Shown: positions 11,925-24,009, numbered from the stretch's first letter. The stretch: 64,000 bases of DNA from Valencia hispanica (GCA_963556495.2 OY747715.1:15845239-15909238); one strand, 5' to 3'. Translations and numbers: made by a program. Notes: generated by a model not told the origin, from the letters alone.

Positions 11925-13565
11925 CCTCAACGCGGAACGTTTTGGGTCGGTGGATGGAATACTTCGAAGACCTCCTCAATCCTACCGGGACGCCTTCCAA
12001 TCTAGAAGCAGGGTTTGGGGACTTTGGGTCAGGCTCTCCAATCTCTGGTGCTGAGGTCACCGAGGTCGTTAAAAAGCTCCTCAGTGGCAAGGCTCCGGGG
12101 GTGGATGAGATTCGGCCGGAGTTCCTCAGGGCCCTGAATGTTGTGGGGCTGTGTTGGTTAACGCGGCTCTGCAATATTGCGTGGACATCGGGGGCAGTTC
12201 CCTTGGATTGGCAGACCGGGGTGGGGGTCCCCCTGTTTAAAAAGGGGGACCACAGAGTGTGTTCCAACTACAGGGGGAATCACACTTCTGAGCCTCCCTG
12301 GTTAGGTCTATTCAGGGTTTCTGGAGAGGAGGGTCTGACGGATAGTCGAACCCCGGATCCAGGAGGAACAATGCATATTTTTTTCCTGGCCGTGGAACAC
12401 TGGACCAGCTCTACACCCTCAGCAGGGTCCTGGAGGGTGTGTGGGAGTTTGCCCAACCGGTCTACATGTGTTTTGTGGACTTGGAGAAGGTGTTCGACCG
12501 TGTCCCTCTGGGAGCCCTGTGCGGGGTACTCCGGGAGTATGTGGTACCGGGCCCCTTGATACGGGCTGTTGGGTCCCTGTAAAACCGGTGCCAGAGTTTG
12601 GTTCGCATTGGTGGCAATAAGTCGGGCTTGTTTCCGGTGAGAGTTGGACTCCCCCAAGGTTGCCCTTTGTCACCGATCCTGTTCATAACTTTTATGGACA
12701 GGATTTCTAGGCGCAGCCAAGGTGTTGAGGGGATCCGTTTCAGTGGCCTCAGGATCGGGTCTCTGCTTTTTGCAGATGACGTGGTCCTGTTGGCTTCATC
12801 GGAACGTGATCTACAGCTTTCGCTGGAGCGGTTCGCAGCCGAGTGTGAAGCGGCTGGGATGAGAATCAGCACCTCCAAATCCGAGGCCATGGTCTTGAGC
12901 CGGAAAAGGGTGGGGTGCCTTCTCCGGGTCGGGGATGAGGTCCTTCCCCAAGTGGAGGAGTTTAAGTATCTGGGGGTCTTGTTCACGAATGAGGGAAAAA
13001 TGGAGTGGGAGATCGATAGACAGATTGGTGGGGCGTCTGCAGTGATGTGGGCGCTGTACCGGTCTGTCGTGGTGAAGAGAGAGCTGAGCCGAAAGGCGAA
13101 GCTCTCGATTTACCGGTCGATCTACGTTCCTACCCTCATCTATGGTCACGAACTCTGGGTGGTGACCGAAAGAACGAGATCACGGATACAAGCGGCTGAA
13201 ATGAGTTTCCTCCGTACAGTGTCTGGGCTCTCCCTTAGAGATAGGGTGAGAAGCTCGGTCATCCGGAGGGGGCTCAGAGTAGAGCCGCTGCTCCTCCACA
13301 TCGAGAGGAGTCAGTTGAGGTGGCTCGGGCATCTGGTCAGGATGCCTCCTGGACGCCTCCCTGGTGAGGCGTTTCTGGCACGTCATACCGGGAGGAGGCC
13401 CAGGGGAAGACCCAGGACACGCTGGAGGGACTATGTTTCTCGGCTGGCCTGGGAACACCTTGGGATTCCTCCCGAGGAGCTGGAACAAGTGGCTGGGGAG
13501 AGGGAAGTCTGGGTCTCTTTGCTCAAGCTGCTACCCCGCGACTCGACCCCGGATAAGCGGAAGAA
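11915..13565 (+). pseudogene. RTE reverse transcriptase, mostly open
   Basis: Template-primed DNA synthesis domain. An upstream frame (11915-12559) holds the RT entry: VLGRWMEYFEDLLN, then KKLLSGKAPGVDEIRPEFLR. A second frame from 12598 runs to the tail. It has [13 protein letters not shown] (residues 17-29), the catalytic box FADD (58-61), the [11 protein letters not shown] motif and the C-terminal [13 protein letters not shown] and [20 protein letters not shown] blocks. Breaks lie near 12.28-12.6 kb: a frameshift, and an in-frame stop before the second frame (tccctgtaaaac). The catalytic FADD is intact. The second frame continues into the (TGGA)n tail as an artefact. Confidence 0.85.
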
Positions 13566-13705
13566 AATGATGGATGGATGGATGGATGGATGGATGGATG
13601 GATGGATGGATGGATGGATGGATGGATGGATGGATGGATGGATGGATGGATGGATGGATGGATGGATGGATGGATGGATGGATGGATGGATGGATGGATG
13701 GATAT
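13566..13705 (+). repeat. (TGGA)n tail of the Rex3-like LINE
   Basis: About 140 bp of uninterrupted TGGA/GATG tetranucleotide, roughly 34-35 units, directly after the RT frame. It is the element's 3' end, and the homogeneous length suggests either a recent insertion or later slippage expansion. The Met-Asp-Gly-Trp repeats in all three frames are not proteins. Confidence 0.95.
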
Positions 13706-13944
13706 TGTGGGGGGATGCTACTGCTTCATGACTGTTTGGACATTGGCCAGAACAACAACAACAAAAACTATAGACTCAAGGTATTCCGATCACATCTCTA
13801 CTGCTAAACAAATTGTAGTGGAAAGAAATCACAGTACAACCCATGAATTAATATTTGAAAATTTCATATTTTATTTGTATTGTATTTAAAGCTACTTTAG
13901 GATTAAATACACAATTGTGTTCCGTTATCCACCTTCAGCTCCTC

Positions 13945-14930
13945 TAAACTGTGGCTTGCGAAAGTATTCCTACCCACAAAGTGCTTTAAATCCTTCTATA
14001 TGACAAAGTTGAATGGAATTTAATAGGATTATCTGTAAAATACTAACAGCAGTAGATGCATAATTGTGAGGAATAAAGGATACACTGCTTTCAGTTCTAG
14101 GAATTTTAGTTTAAATATGAAAAGTATGGCATACATTTCCTATCCTTTTCGTATCCTGCTCCCTGATTCAGTGCTTAATAGTAGTCTTTCGCAGCTTTCC
14201 CCCTCTAGAGACAAAAATTGTTTTCCCCAATATTCATAACAAATTGGTTTGAAATTTGTCTTGTACATGGAGGATATGAACAACAAGTTCAAGTCTTCCC
14301 AAAGAGTTCTATATTGTATATGAATATTGAATTCGAATATTCTTTGGTCTAAACTGTTCCATTGTATGGATGACTGGATGTTTAGGATTCTTGTAAACCT
14401 ACACCCTAATCAAGTCTTTTGCAGCTTCTGAGATGGTCATGTATCTACCGCCATCCATCATTCTATCAACTCTTAAAAGCTGCACTGTCATTTCTGAAGT
14501 AAAAAAACTATAAGCCATGATGCTACCTTTCCCAATGTTTAACATTGGGAATGATGTGTTCAGAGTGTCGTGTTAGTTTTCTGCCACATAGTATTTCACA
14601 TGTAGTTCAAGTTAAATGTTTGTCTCATCTCACTAATGTTCTTCCATGTTATCTGTGCCCTCTACATAAGTTGTGGCAAATTCCAAATGATAATCTTTAC
14701 CATTTGTTTTCAAAAATGACTTTCTTGCCTGTCTTGCATTAGGTCTAGATTTGTAAAGTCCATAACACAAATGGAGGTATTAACAGATTCTTCCCCTCCT
14801 ATGTAGTCGATCTCTGGAGAGTTACGTCCTCCAGAGTAACAATGGTTTCATTGGGTTCTTCTCTGATTAATGCTTTTCTTGGCCAGCCTGTCTGTTTAGG
14901 TCAGCACTCATCAAATACTGGAGCACGCCA
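13945..14930 (-). mobile_element. Tc1-like transposon relic
   Basis: Starts with a terminus like cttgcgaaagtattcctacc. It ends with sequence that on the minus strand encodes a degraded Tc1 transposase N-terminus: the block around 14810-14900 holds 'cctccagagtaac...ttctctgattaatgcttttcttggcc', matching the helix-turn-helix region of the other Tc1 relics here (33.3 and 62.3 kb). No open frame remains. Family placement is from memory of fish Tc1 elements. Confidence 0.6.
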
Positions 14931-17230
14931 TCTGTGGGGGGCGCTGTGAGGTGAGACCCGCTTGTTGTCATGGCCTCCAGGCAGCAAAGTTTGCCCGCCA
15001 TGGCCGGCTTATCCAGGTTCCTGATCTGGCTTCTCACTGAAACACCACGTCCTCCAAAGTAAAAAAAAAAAAATCAAAAAGTTAAAGTTAAGTACAACAG
15101 TCGGAGAGAACAATGTTTATGAATCGGGAGAACAACCTTCTATAAGTTCTGTCAGCTCACTGGTGGTAAGGTCTGCAGCAACATGAGAGCTAAACACAAA
15201 AACACTGACATGTCATTTACTTCACTGGAGTCTGGGACAAAGTAAAAAAATACAAATCTCTTGTCAAGACATGTTTTGGTGGAGAGTTAAACTAAAGCAT
15301 TTCCAAAAGGGAGGTTATTTGCATAAAATGTGAAAAACATGAGATTCTTAGTTTTGCCCATAATGTTTTAGTTCTTTAAAAATGACAAACGCTTGAACCA
15401 CAGCACTGTTATTTTTGAAAATATTTGTGAATAACAGTAAATGTGGGTTTCTGGCAATTGATTTGTTAAAATAGTTTTCATTCACTCGATAGTTACCCAC
15501 TTTTGGGTTGATAAATATGGTCAGAATGGAACAAAAAGCAATTGAAAAAGTGGAATTTGGGGGAAAAAATTAAACAGAATTGCTAAAATAATGAAACTGA
15601 TTTCTGGGTTGAACGCTTTTGCGAGTGATACGCGTCTAAAGCGTTACACGCCGGTTAGGTGTCCGGTGGAAGGAAAGGGTTAATCACAGCCCAGACCAAG
15701 CCCCCCTCCCACACACACACACACACTTTTGCTGGTCCTCCAGGCAACACCTCCTTTTGCTGCATTTTTTTTCCAAACAGAAAATGTGGGCGGAGTTAGA
15801 CTGGTCAGGGGGTAAGTTGCTCTTTAAGCAGCAACTAAAAACTTGTCTTTTGATTAACTATTTGGATGTAGCCTACTTATGTTTAGTGTTTTTTATATTT
15901 CCTTTGTAAAGAACTTCAGGTATGGAAAGGTGCCATATAACAAAGCTTTATTTTTTTTTACTATTTGTTTACTGATCTTCAAGAATCATTTGAGGCCTTC
16001 ATAAAAACAGTAGAATTTATGAGATTAAATGAAATGACTTCTGAAAGATATTGATTTAGGTGGACTTATTTAGGGTAAAAATAGAGAACTACAAATGCAT
16101 GTCACTTTTGAAATTAAATTTGTGAAACATTTCAAAAACTAAAACCCTTTTTTCTCCCCTTTTCACAATGTTGCAGTAGTTTGTGCTGGTCTGTCACATA
16201 AAATCCGGATTAAATACAGTAAAAGTTGTGGTTTTAACCAAAAAAATGAAATCAGATTTTAATGAGTCTAAATCATTTTCCAATGCACAGTCCAATTTTT
16301 AATTAATTCAAAGTCATCTGTGTTTTTACTGATGATTGCTGTGTTTTGTTCCCTGGTCAGGGTTCTTTGCTGTCAGTTTTTCCTGCCTCAGGCATTCCTC
16401 CTTTTGTACATGAAGGTCAGTGGAGTCCCAGAACAGAGCCAAAGCACAAAATAAGTGTAAATAATCATTTTGATTTAGATTGCCCTGTCTGAATTAGGCT
16501 ATCTGATGAATTTGTATTGTTAATCAAAATATTTGGCCTCTGAGTCCTTAAGGACGTTACAGAATGAGCGGTTTGCACAAATTAATGGCTTTGAATGTGA
16601 CCCGAAACTAGGTAGAAAATGTATAATGGAGCATTACCCTGCACAGGCTCAATAGGGACTTGAGATGCATGATAACCAGTGCAAAATACACCAATTGTGT
16701 AATAATGCATTGAGTTTCTTCATACAGCTCCAATTCAGAGACGTCTAGGAGCATTTCGGAAAAACAACAAATGTGTTCTGATCAAATCGTGTTACATAGG
16801 CAGTCAAATAAAACAAATCTAATTACTTAAACTCAAGACAACTGTAATTGTAACTGTAATACAGTACAATAAAACCAATTTAAGCAAATTATGAAAAATG
16901 GGAATGATCAAGGCATTTGTGAATGGCCAAAAATGCCTTAAACACAGGCTAAATTTTCAACACTAAGCGCCAAACTACGTCTAAATAGCGATATACAATA
17001 TGGCAATGTATTAGTGAAGTGTCTACATGGACACAAATGCAGGCAGAACGGCAGAGCTGCTGCAAAGATAAAAACCTAAATATCAAACTGTAAAACAATT
17101 TTCAGGGTAATACAAAATGAAACCCTCAGTCAAAAACAGCAGATCACTATCATGAAGCCAAGGCGATTTAAGCAGTAAGCTAAAGCAAAAACAACTCACA
17201 ATTTCTGTTTTCCTTGAATAAAGTGACTTT
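14931..17230. other. Intergenic DNA with a LINE 3' end
   Basis: Mostly unassigned. A short LINE-like C-terminus and tail is visible on the plus strand at about 15800-15960: it encodes an L-K-T-C-L-like end, then ggtgccatataacaaagctt. A Tc1-terminus-like patch lies near 16150-16210 (gtgctggtctgtcacataaa). The rest shows nothing nameable. Confidence 0.45.
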
Positions 17231-17249
17231 TTTGCTATGCTTATCAAAA

Positions 17250-17335
17250 TAATAATAACAATAATAATAAGTTTTATTTATAAAGCGCTTTTCATACAAA
17301 AAAATGCAGTTCAAAGTGCTTTACATGATATGAAT
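17250..17335 (-). mobile_element. LINE 3' tail fragment
   Basis: Read on the minus strand: AAAGCACTTTG...GAAAAGCGCTTTATAAATAA followed by ACTTATTATTATT. The same motif ends the LINEs at 17610 and 18250 and the SINE at 45.3 kb. Only the terminal ~85 bp is present. A CG-rich patch follows at 17340-17380. Confidence 0.6.
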
Positions 17336-17609
17336 GTGTGTGCGTCCCCGTGTGTGCGCCCCCCCCCCAATTGCATGCGATCTGCATGCAAGTTGATTTA
17401 CAGCCGACAATGGGGAAACTCAAATTTTATTGGCAAAAAAAAAATTGGCACTCAGTGTGAAATGCATGGGGTCTATGGGAGGAAGGTGGGATCAAGAAAA
17501 ATAAGTGTTGTGGAGCACTAGCCTTTTATCATAGTATTGAACCCCACTATCATTTTAAAGATTTATAAAACTTGGATACATAAATATATTCTCCAAACTG
17601 CAGAGGATA

Positions 17610-18235
17610 AATCAAATCAAACTTTATTTATAAAGCGCTTTTCATATAAGAAGTTGCATCACAAAGTGCTTTACAGATTAAAATGACCCCACATAAAACC
17701 ACCTTCCCTTCCCTCCCCCACAGATTTAAAAGCATGGTCACAGTTATACCCCCCTCCCCCCAACCCAACTCCCATGCACACACACAGTTAAAAGAAAAAG
17801 TAAAAAAGGACATTGGGCCGAGTGTAGATGAACCATGCAAGGAAACGCCGTCAGATGAGCCATCTGCCCCGGCAGCAGTAGATTAACAGCAGCAGCCGAG
17901 GCACCGACACAGGGCACCCAGTGGAGGCAAGGCCAAGACCCCCACCTCCACCCAAGCTCCACCTGGAGAGCACCCAGGGAGCCACAGCCGACCACCGCTC
18001 CCGGGGCAGAGAGCTCCCACAGAGGAAACACTGGAACAGGGATTAAGATAAATTAAAGTATAAAAATAAACAGTAAATTAATGTGCTAAGGTTAAATAGT
18101 AAAACTGATAAAAAAATATAATCATATAAAACATGCAGAGCAATTAAACAGACAGTAAAAAATAATAATCAGTTAAAAGCTAGGCTAAAAAGGTGAGTCT
18201 TGCATAAAACTCTTGCTGTCCGTTGATGTGCAATA
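17610..18235 (-). mobile_element. 5'-truncated LINE 3' region (L2/CR1-like)
   Basis: Minus-strand reading from 18235: the last codons spell a THLFSLAFN-type C-terminus and stop, followed by about 560 bp of 3' UTR. The tail GAAAAGCGCTTTATAAATAA ends in GTTTGATTTGATTT at about 17610-17640. The C-terminus matches that of the neighbouring copy (YYFSLAFN), so it is the same or a sister family. The UTR has a GC-rich, purine-biased block (17820-18010) that makes misleading frames on both strands. Confidence 0.7.
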
Positions 18236-18239
18236 TAGA

Positions 18240-18818
18240 AAGCTGTCTTTTAATCCTATACCATACCATACCATTTGATTTATAATGCGCTTTACAAATG
18301 ACAGAAGTCAACCAAAGCGCAGAACACAGGCTAGAAACATAAGGAAATAAAACTGAATATAAAACACAGTAAAAACAGATAAATAGCAGAAAATCAAAAA
18401 TCAAAAATATAAAAGCTGATACAAGTGCTAGAGAACACATATGACAGGTCAACCCTCTAAGCTAATGGTGACAGTAGGGCTAATTAAAAGCTAAACTAAA
18501 ATAATACGTTTTCAAGCGAGATTTAAAAACATGAAGCGAAGTAGACTGGCGTATCTCAAGAGGGAGCACATTCCACAATTTCGGAGCACACACAGAAAAA
18601 GCTCTCTCCCCACGACATTTTAGACGCACTGACGGGACTCGCAGAAGAAGGTGGTCAGCAGACCTAAGAGCACGGGAAGGCTGATATGGGCAAAGAAGCT
18701 CTACCAAATATGGAGGGGCCAGTCCATTCAGTGATTTAAAAACAAATAAAAGCAGTTTAAACCGTATTCTTACCTTTGTCAATATGTCCTTTTGTATTCC
18801 TAACAGCCATATTTGCAA
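18240..18818 (-). mobile_element. LINE C-terminal ORF and 3' end (L2/CR1-like)
   Basis: The frame 18818-18480 encodes the C-terminal region of a fish LINE pol: a basic F-K-L-L-L-F-V-F-K-S-L-N-G-L-A-P-P-Y-L block, then ALRSADHLLLRVPSVRLK, AFSVCAPKLWNVLPLEIRQS and FKSRLKTYYFSLAFN with a stop. The frame is open for 112 codons, so this copy is fairly young although 5' truncated. The 3' UTR runs to the tail near 18270-18300 (GTAAAGCGCATTATAAATCA) and an accatacc repeat. Confidence 0.8.
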
Positions 18819-18899
18819 GTTTGTTCTTACTTATTAAATCATTTTACTTCAATATCAGTCTGTGTTTAGGTCCTCATTCCACTACACCATGACATAAGA

Positions 18900-19540
18900 A
18901 TCCAACCTGTACATCTCCCCAGTGGGTTCCAACCAGCACATCTCCCTTCGTGGGTTCCTGCCCGCAGACACCCTTTATGGGGCTCCAGTGCCAGAGCCTA
19001 TGCCTCATCGCGGGTCCTCAGCGTCTCTTCGTGGGTCCAAGCCAACCTACGTGGGCACCAGCCTCCAGGAAGGTCTCTCAGCTGTCCACGCTGGACTCGG
19101 AAAAGGTCTGCAGACTTCCAGACTCCAAGTTCCTGCGCTGCCAGCCTGAACCCTTCAAGCTCCTGCGCCACCAGCCTCCAAAAGGGTCTTTCAACCGGCC
19201 TCTGCCAGCCCCCAAGTTTTCTCCACCACCACTGCGGGCCAGTCTGCAGCCTCCCAGTTGGCTCCTCAGCCACCGCCGACCTCCCATATGTCCTCCACTC
19301 CTTCATGGTTGGCCTCCAAACTTTAAGCTCTGGCCACACGGCGGGCCATTGGACCTCCTCCATGGGTTCTCTCAGCTTCCTGGCTGACCGCCAGAACTAT
19401 TTGGGAATCTGAATTTTTTGTTTTTCTTTGTTTCAAGCCCTCCTTCCGAGGCCCCCTCCACTCGCCTGATTCGGGTTGTTTTTGTTTTATGTTGGACTCT
19501 AAGTGTCTGGGATCGGTCCATTAAGAGAGGGGTAAGTGTC
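18900..19540. other. GC-rich block of unknown origin
   Basis: A compositional island of about 600 bp, rich in CCAGCCTCC-, gtgggttcc- and tcctgcgc-like motifs, with frames open on both strands (plus 18950-19387, minus 19363-18998). It has no domain that I recognise, and both frames are proline- or arginine-rich because of base composition. It ends near a tgtcatgatcttgggttg stretch that I associate with fish retroelement ends. A mobile-element remnant is the likeliest origin, but this is weak inference. Confidence 0.3.
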
Positions 19541-19900
19541 ATGATCTTGGGTTGTTTTGGGGTTTGTGTTATGTTTGGACTCTAGATTCTTTTGTTCCCA
19601 TCTTAAATGTTCATTTTGTGATTTCGTTATGACATGTTGAGGTTTAATATGTAAATGCTTTCCTTTATTTTCCACTTTATAATTTGCTTCCACTGTGATT
19701 CATATTACCATAACAATTATGGGCTCTCATTGACGTTTAGCCATTACCCTTAAAAATTTTAGGGACCTCTTGAACCTTAAAGTAAGCTTGTATCTCATCT
19801 CCTAGCTCTGGCTAATGAAGTAGTCCCCATATTTTAGCTTTGCACCATACACCTCTCCTTTCCTCTAACGCGTGCGCACACGCACGCACACACACACTCA

Positions 19901-20167
19901 CGTCTTGCTATACTTGTGTTGACATTGTATTGACTTCCATTGATTTTACTATGCCTAACCCAGACACTTTCCCTAAACCTAACCATTAGTGATACATGCC
20001 TAACCCTAACCTTAACCTAATTCACACCATACCTCTAAACCTAACTAGTAGAGTTTAATAGCTTGTTAAACATTCTGGGGACCAGGCAAAATGTCCTCAC
20101 AACTACAAATGTCCACACAAGGCTGGTGGGCTGTCAAAGGTTGGTCCACACAAGTATAGCTATACAT

Positions 20168-20170
<3 letters not shown>
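19901..20170. repeat. Telomere-like minisatellite unit, copy 1
   Basis: 270 bp starting cgtcttgctatacttgtgtt and ending tatacatgta. It contains telomere-like cctaaccctaacc strings and ggggaccaggcaaaatgtcc. It is nearly identical to the unit at 20251-20526; the visible differences are a few single bases and a 6-bp indel. The unit is of a kind dispersed in fish genomes. Confidence 0.9.

Positions 20171-20250
<80 letters not shown>
20171..20250. repeat. (CA)n microsatellite
   Basis: About 80 bp of CA with rare CG interruptions between the two minisatellite copies. A shorter CA run also precedes copy 1 (19877-19900), so each copy is flanked by CA. Confidence 0.95.
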
Positions 20251-20251
<1 letters not shown>

Positions 20252-20526
20252 GTCTTGCTATACTTGTGTTGACATTGTATTGACTTCCATTGATTTTACT
20301 ATGCCTAACCCAGACACTTTCCCTAAACCTAACCATTACTGATACATGCCTAACCCTAACCTTAACCTAAACCTAATTCACACCATACCTCTAAACCTAA
20401 CTAGTAAAGTTTAATAGCTTGTTAAACATTGTGGGGACCAGGCAAAATGTCCTCACAACTACAAATGTCCACACAAGGCTGGTGGGCTGTCAAAGGTTGG
20501 TCCACACAAGTATAGCTATACATGTA
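20251..20526. repeat. Telomere-like minisatellite unit, copy 2
   Basis: 276 bp, a direct duplicate of 19901-20170. It carries an extra aaccta in the cctaaccttaacctaa string and substitutions such as cattgtggg for cattctggg. A short CA run follows. Confidence 0.9.
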
Positions 20527-21666
20527 CACACACAAACACATACAGTAATACAGAAGTGTGCCCTTAAACCCTGCAGAGATGAGGAATGATTGTAACAATA
20601 GACTGGATGTCTCAGGTGTCTCTTTCAGTCTGTCAGTGAAAAAATGTCACCAAGATGAATCGCAGTGAGGAGAAGCAGTGGGAGGATACCTGTGACATGA
20701 GAGCGTGGGTGAGATAATGTGCTTAAACAGGAAGGATGGAGGTGCTGACAGTGACCGATGAAAAAATATTCTTTTTAAAAAAAGAAAAAAAGACAGACGC
20801 ATAAAGAACTGCATTAGAGCAGTGATGTGAGAACTTGGCAGGTGGCTGACAAAACCAAAGTCAAAGTGAAGACAGCTCTGTAACATCAGTGTCTTCCCAC
20901 TTTTTCCTAATGCCCCTGAAAACGATTTTCTTTTCAAATAAGCCGCTGACTTTTTAGGCTGCTGAAACTGTATTTTACATAATTTAATCATTAAATATCT
21001 CAGAAAAAAAGTTTAACTTTTCTTTTCATTAATTTTTTCAGTGACTTATCCTCTTGCTGTGTTTTTTTCAAGAATTAACAGATTGTCACTCCTCTACCTG
21101 CTGCATCCTGTTTTTCTTTATTAACACTTTCAATGCATCTCACCTTTACACCTCTGTATGATGCCTGCAGGTGTGCAAGGTTAACAGCTGTACTCAACCC
21201 TCAGGGTGAAAACAAAATAAGGTTTGACTTCATGGAGGTACCAGAGAAGAAACTGAAGTCTCCTTTGTGCTTATTTCTGTTCAATCTAGGGTTCCTTGAC
21301 ATTTTCTTCCTTTTTAAAATTCAACACCCTTCCAGAATCTGTTATGCTGGGTTCTCAGTCCCTTATGCACATTCTAATGGAAAATTCAAAGTCTCACTTT
21401 GCTTTACTGATTATATATTTCTAGAGTGTTCATGTTCAAAATGCAAAACCTGGAAAAAAACAGATAAGAAGGAAGCAAGGTCACCTGATGAAAGGAAGTG
21501 AAGGGGGAATAGAGTGAAGATGAAAAGAACAAGGAAGAAAACAAGGACACAAACAGACAGCAGTGACGGTATTAAATAGCCTATATAACACTTATCCAAA
21601 TAGTTTTGTTTAATTTAAGGAAATATTCAAACTGGAATCAAATCTGACTTGCAATAAACATATAAA

Positions 21667-21705
<39 letters not shown>

Positions 21706-23150
21706 TTTTTGCCATATTAATGAACAATAATTTTTCAGAGCAGCTTGATTTCCTCTGCTACACTTCAAGTACACACAGACAAAGTTCCATATCTGGCATG
21801 GGATTTGACTAACTGATTACCCTAGCTTTAACAACATTCATTTTACAGGAGTAGAGTTTTAGTTTACATTCATATCACTGTACACAATCTTATGGAACAA
21901 AAATATATTTTTTTTCCTACACTACTTTAAATAGTCCTGGAATTTTTACAACGCAGGGGAGGGAGGGAGTTTGAAGGAACATAGACTGGTGTATACAATG
22001 CAAAACGAAAAACATGTATTGGGAACTTAGTTTATATTTAAGCAATTTTAATCTAGCAAGTATTTTGTACTTTCCAATAAATCCAATGTCCGTTTCAAAC
22101 TCACTTAGTAATTGTGGTATATAATTGTTATTTCAGCATTAACCAAAATAACTGAATATGATTTGTTTCCATAACGGGCAGCCTCCAATGTTTTCACTGC
22201 ATTTATTGGAATCACTGCAGGAAGCAGTTTGAAATTTAAATAGAAATTCCCTTTATTGTCCCTAAGTGGGGAAACCGGTACCAGCACTAAAGTGAGAGGC
22301 AAAAGGACTCAATCACAGGACAGTTATACATGTATATTTAATTGTTGATTCTGTTACCCATTTAATTCCATATTCAAAATTAGATTATAGTTGAGAAACT
22401 TTTTTTTTAAGACAACCAAGTTTTAGTTAGATTTTTCTATGTGTAATTTTCACACTCTGTAGGCCCGTCTAGTTCAGCAGGGTTTCTCTGATCATCATAA
22501 CAGCTGCTGTTTGATCTTTGTCTGCCATGTTCTCTCTCCTCCACCCACATCTTTGGCAGTGATAGTAATAGTCCAATAAATCTGGTTCAATACAGCAATT
22601 TTGCACTACAGGGGATGGTAAACTTGGTTAAAATGTGTTGTAGAAGTAAGTGTCGACTTACTTTCAGAAATAAAGGAAAATAGGAGAAAATGTAACCACC
22701 TTTAATTGGTGTCTTTAACCAAGACACCAACCAAGTGAATAAATAGTCATCTTCTGTTTTGCCATAATACTTTCTGCGTAAAAGTGCTAAAATAAATCCT
22801 CACTGAAACGACAACTTTCCCTCAAATGATGCTCACTTGCTTCTTTTTTAAATCTCTCACCTACTCTTTAATTGGTAGAAGTGATGTGTTGTAGGTCTGA
22901 GCACCACAGTCTGACCCAATCACCTGAACACACCATGAAGTCATTAATCAAAGCTGCTCTAAATCAGACCGACAGCTCCTCCAACAATCCAATTTGTGAT
23001 GGGGATATATTCCAATGGAGGTCAAGGTGCATCAAAATCCAGCTTTTTTTCCATCAGGCTCGGGTAAACATTAGTATGTGTTAACAGAAACACCTCTGCT
23101 GGTTTTCCAACACAAATGATATCTAATCTGTCTGGCACAATTTCTAGACC
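20527..23150. other. Unassigned intergenic DNA
   Basis: Contains a (TA)n tract at about 21671-21700. Near 22245-22275 is a minus-strand LINE-tail-like motif (gggacaataaagggaatttc when read on the minus strand). The frames at 20647-20991 minus and 21133-21501 plus have no recognisable domains. Confidence 0.45.
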
Positions 23151-23152
23151 AG

Positions 23153-23960
23153 TGGTTCCCAAACTATTTCTCCTGACCCCCCCCCCCCTCAGTTTATAAG
23201 AAAATGTTCACGATGAAAAGCGGTGTTTGGATGTAGTTGACTGTGCCGAAGACATCGATCATTACATCATTCAGCTTGGGACACGGCTGTTTAGACACCA
23301 ATGCGTCGCATGTATAATACAGCACGTGCACTGCAAAATTGGGGGAGATGCACTTCATGAGTCGTGACATGCGGATGTCTTTAGCTGATTCCTTAAACAG
23401 CCGACTCTGTATGGAGACACGGCGACTGAGAAGAGCGGGCCAACAGATTAGCCCATCAGAAAAAGATCTGGTTAAATTACCCTGAAGGTTTGAGAGTGGA
23501 AATGCCCCTATAGTCGTTCCCCCATCATATAGATCTCTACAAAGTCCCTGTATGTCCATTGACATCTCATAAATGTGAATATTGGACAGAGGAATAACCT
23601 ATAGTTTGCTGGGCTCTGTCATGAATCATAGATGGAACCATTTCCATAGTGCAGGGAAGTATATGATTCTCCGCCGTTAGTGGGTTTTTCACACAGAGCA
23701 TTTGCAGGTGGTTGGTGTAACAAAACCAAAGGTACAATATGCTCCTCATATTTTCTACTCTTTGGATTGGTAGGAAGTTGGTTTAGAAGCTTATTTGGCG
23801 ATGTTTTATCTTCTGCCTTGCGTTCATGTGGGGCCTCCTGAAAAACCTGTCAACTATATTAGCTTTTTAAATATTATCCATTCATCACACTCTCTCTCGC
23901 CCCCCTCCCCAAGGACTCTGCGCCCCCCAAAGTTTCACCATTAATTGTCACATTGCACAC
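23153..23960. mobile_element. hAT-like element, one end visible
   Basis: The left terminus CAGTGGTTCCCAAACT is followed by a (C)n run, a layout like the hAT MITE at 9326. On the minus strand a frame of 123 codons (23565-23194) is open and ends shortly before that terminus, but I cannot assign it to a transposase domain. No matching right end or 8-bp duplication was found; a cccccaaagtttcacc patch near 23920 may be a decayed right half. The element is therefore tentative. Confidence 0.4.
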
Positions 23961-24009
23961 AATCTTCAGCTTTTTAACCACAAATTTACTGAGAGTTTCT
24001 AAAACAGTG

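Larger units (their letters stand above)
10845..13705 (+). mobile_element. Rex3-like (RTE clade) LINE, broken
   Basis: A GC-rich island in AT-rich DNA. It opens with the ctgccaccttatcgtggtgg leader that I associate with fish RTE elements. It then has an apurinic endonuclease segment, a reverse transcriptase, a conserved C-terminal region and a (TGGA)n 3' tail in place of poly-A. Such tetranucleotide tails are typical of Rex3/RTE retrotransposons, which insert by target-primed reverse transcription. The endonuclease is frameshifted, and the linker between endonuclease and RT is largely deleted near 11.9 kb. The RT frame itself is open from 12598. The copy cannot be autonomous, but its decay is modest. 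Confidence 0.9.

Noticed and set aside
13574..13889. Met-Asp-Gly-Trp repeat proteins
   Set aside because: They are frames through the (TGGA)n LINE tail.
19930..20400. Interstitial telomere or a chromosome end
   Set aside because: Only a few CCTAACCC-like strings lie inside a 270-bp unit; there is no long perfect telomeric array.
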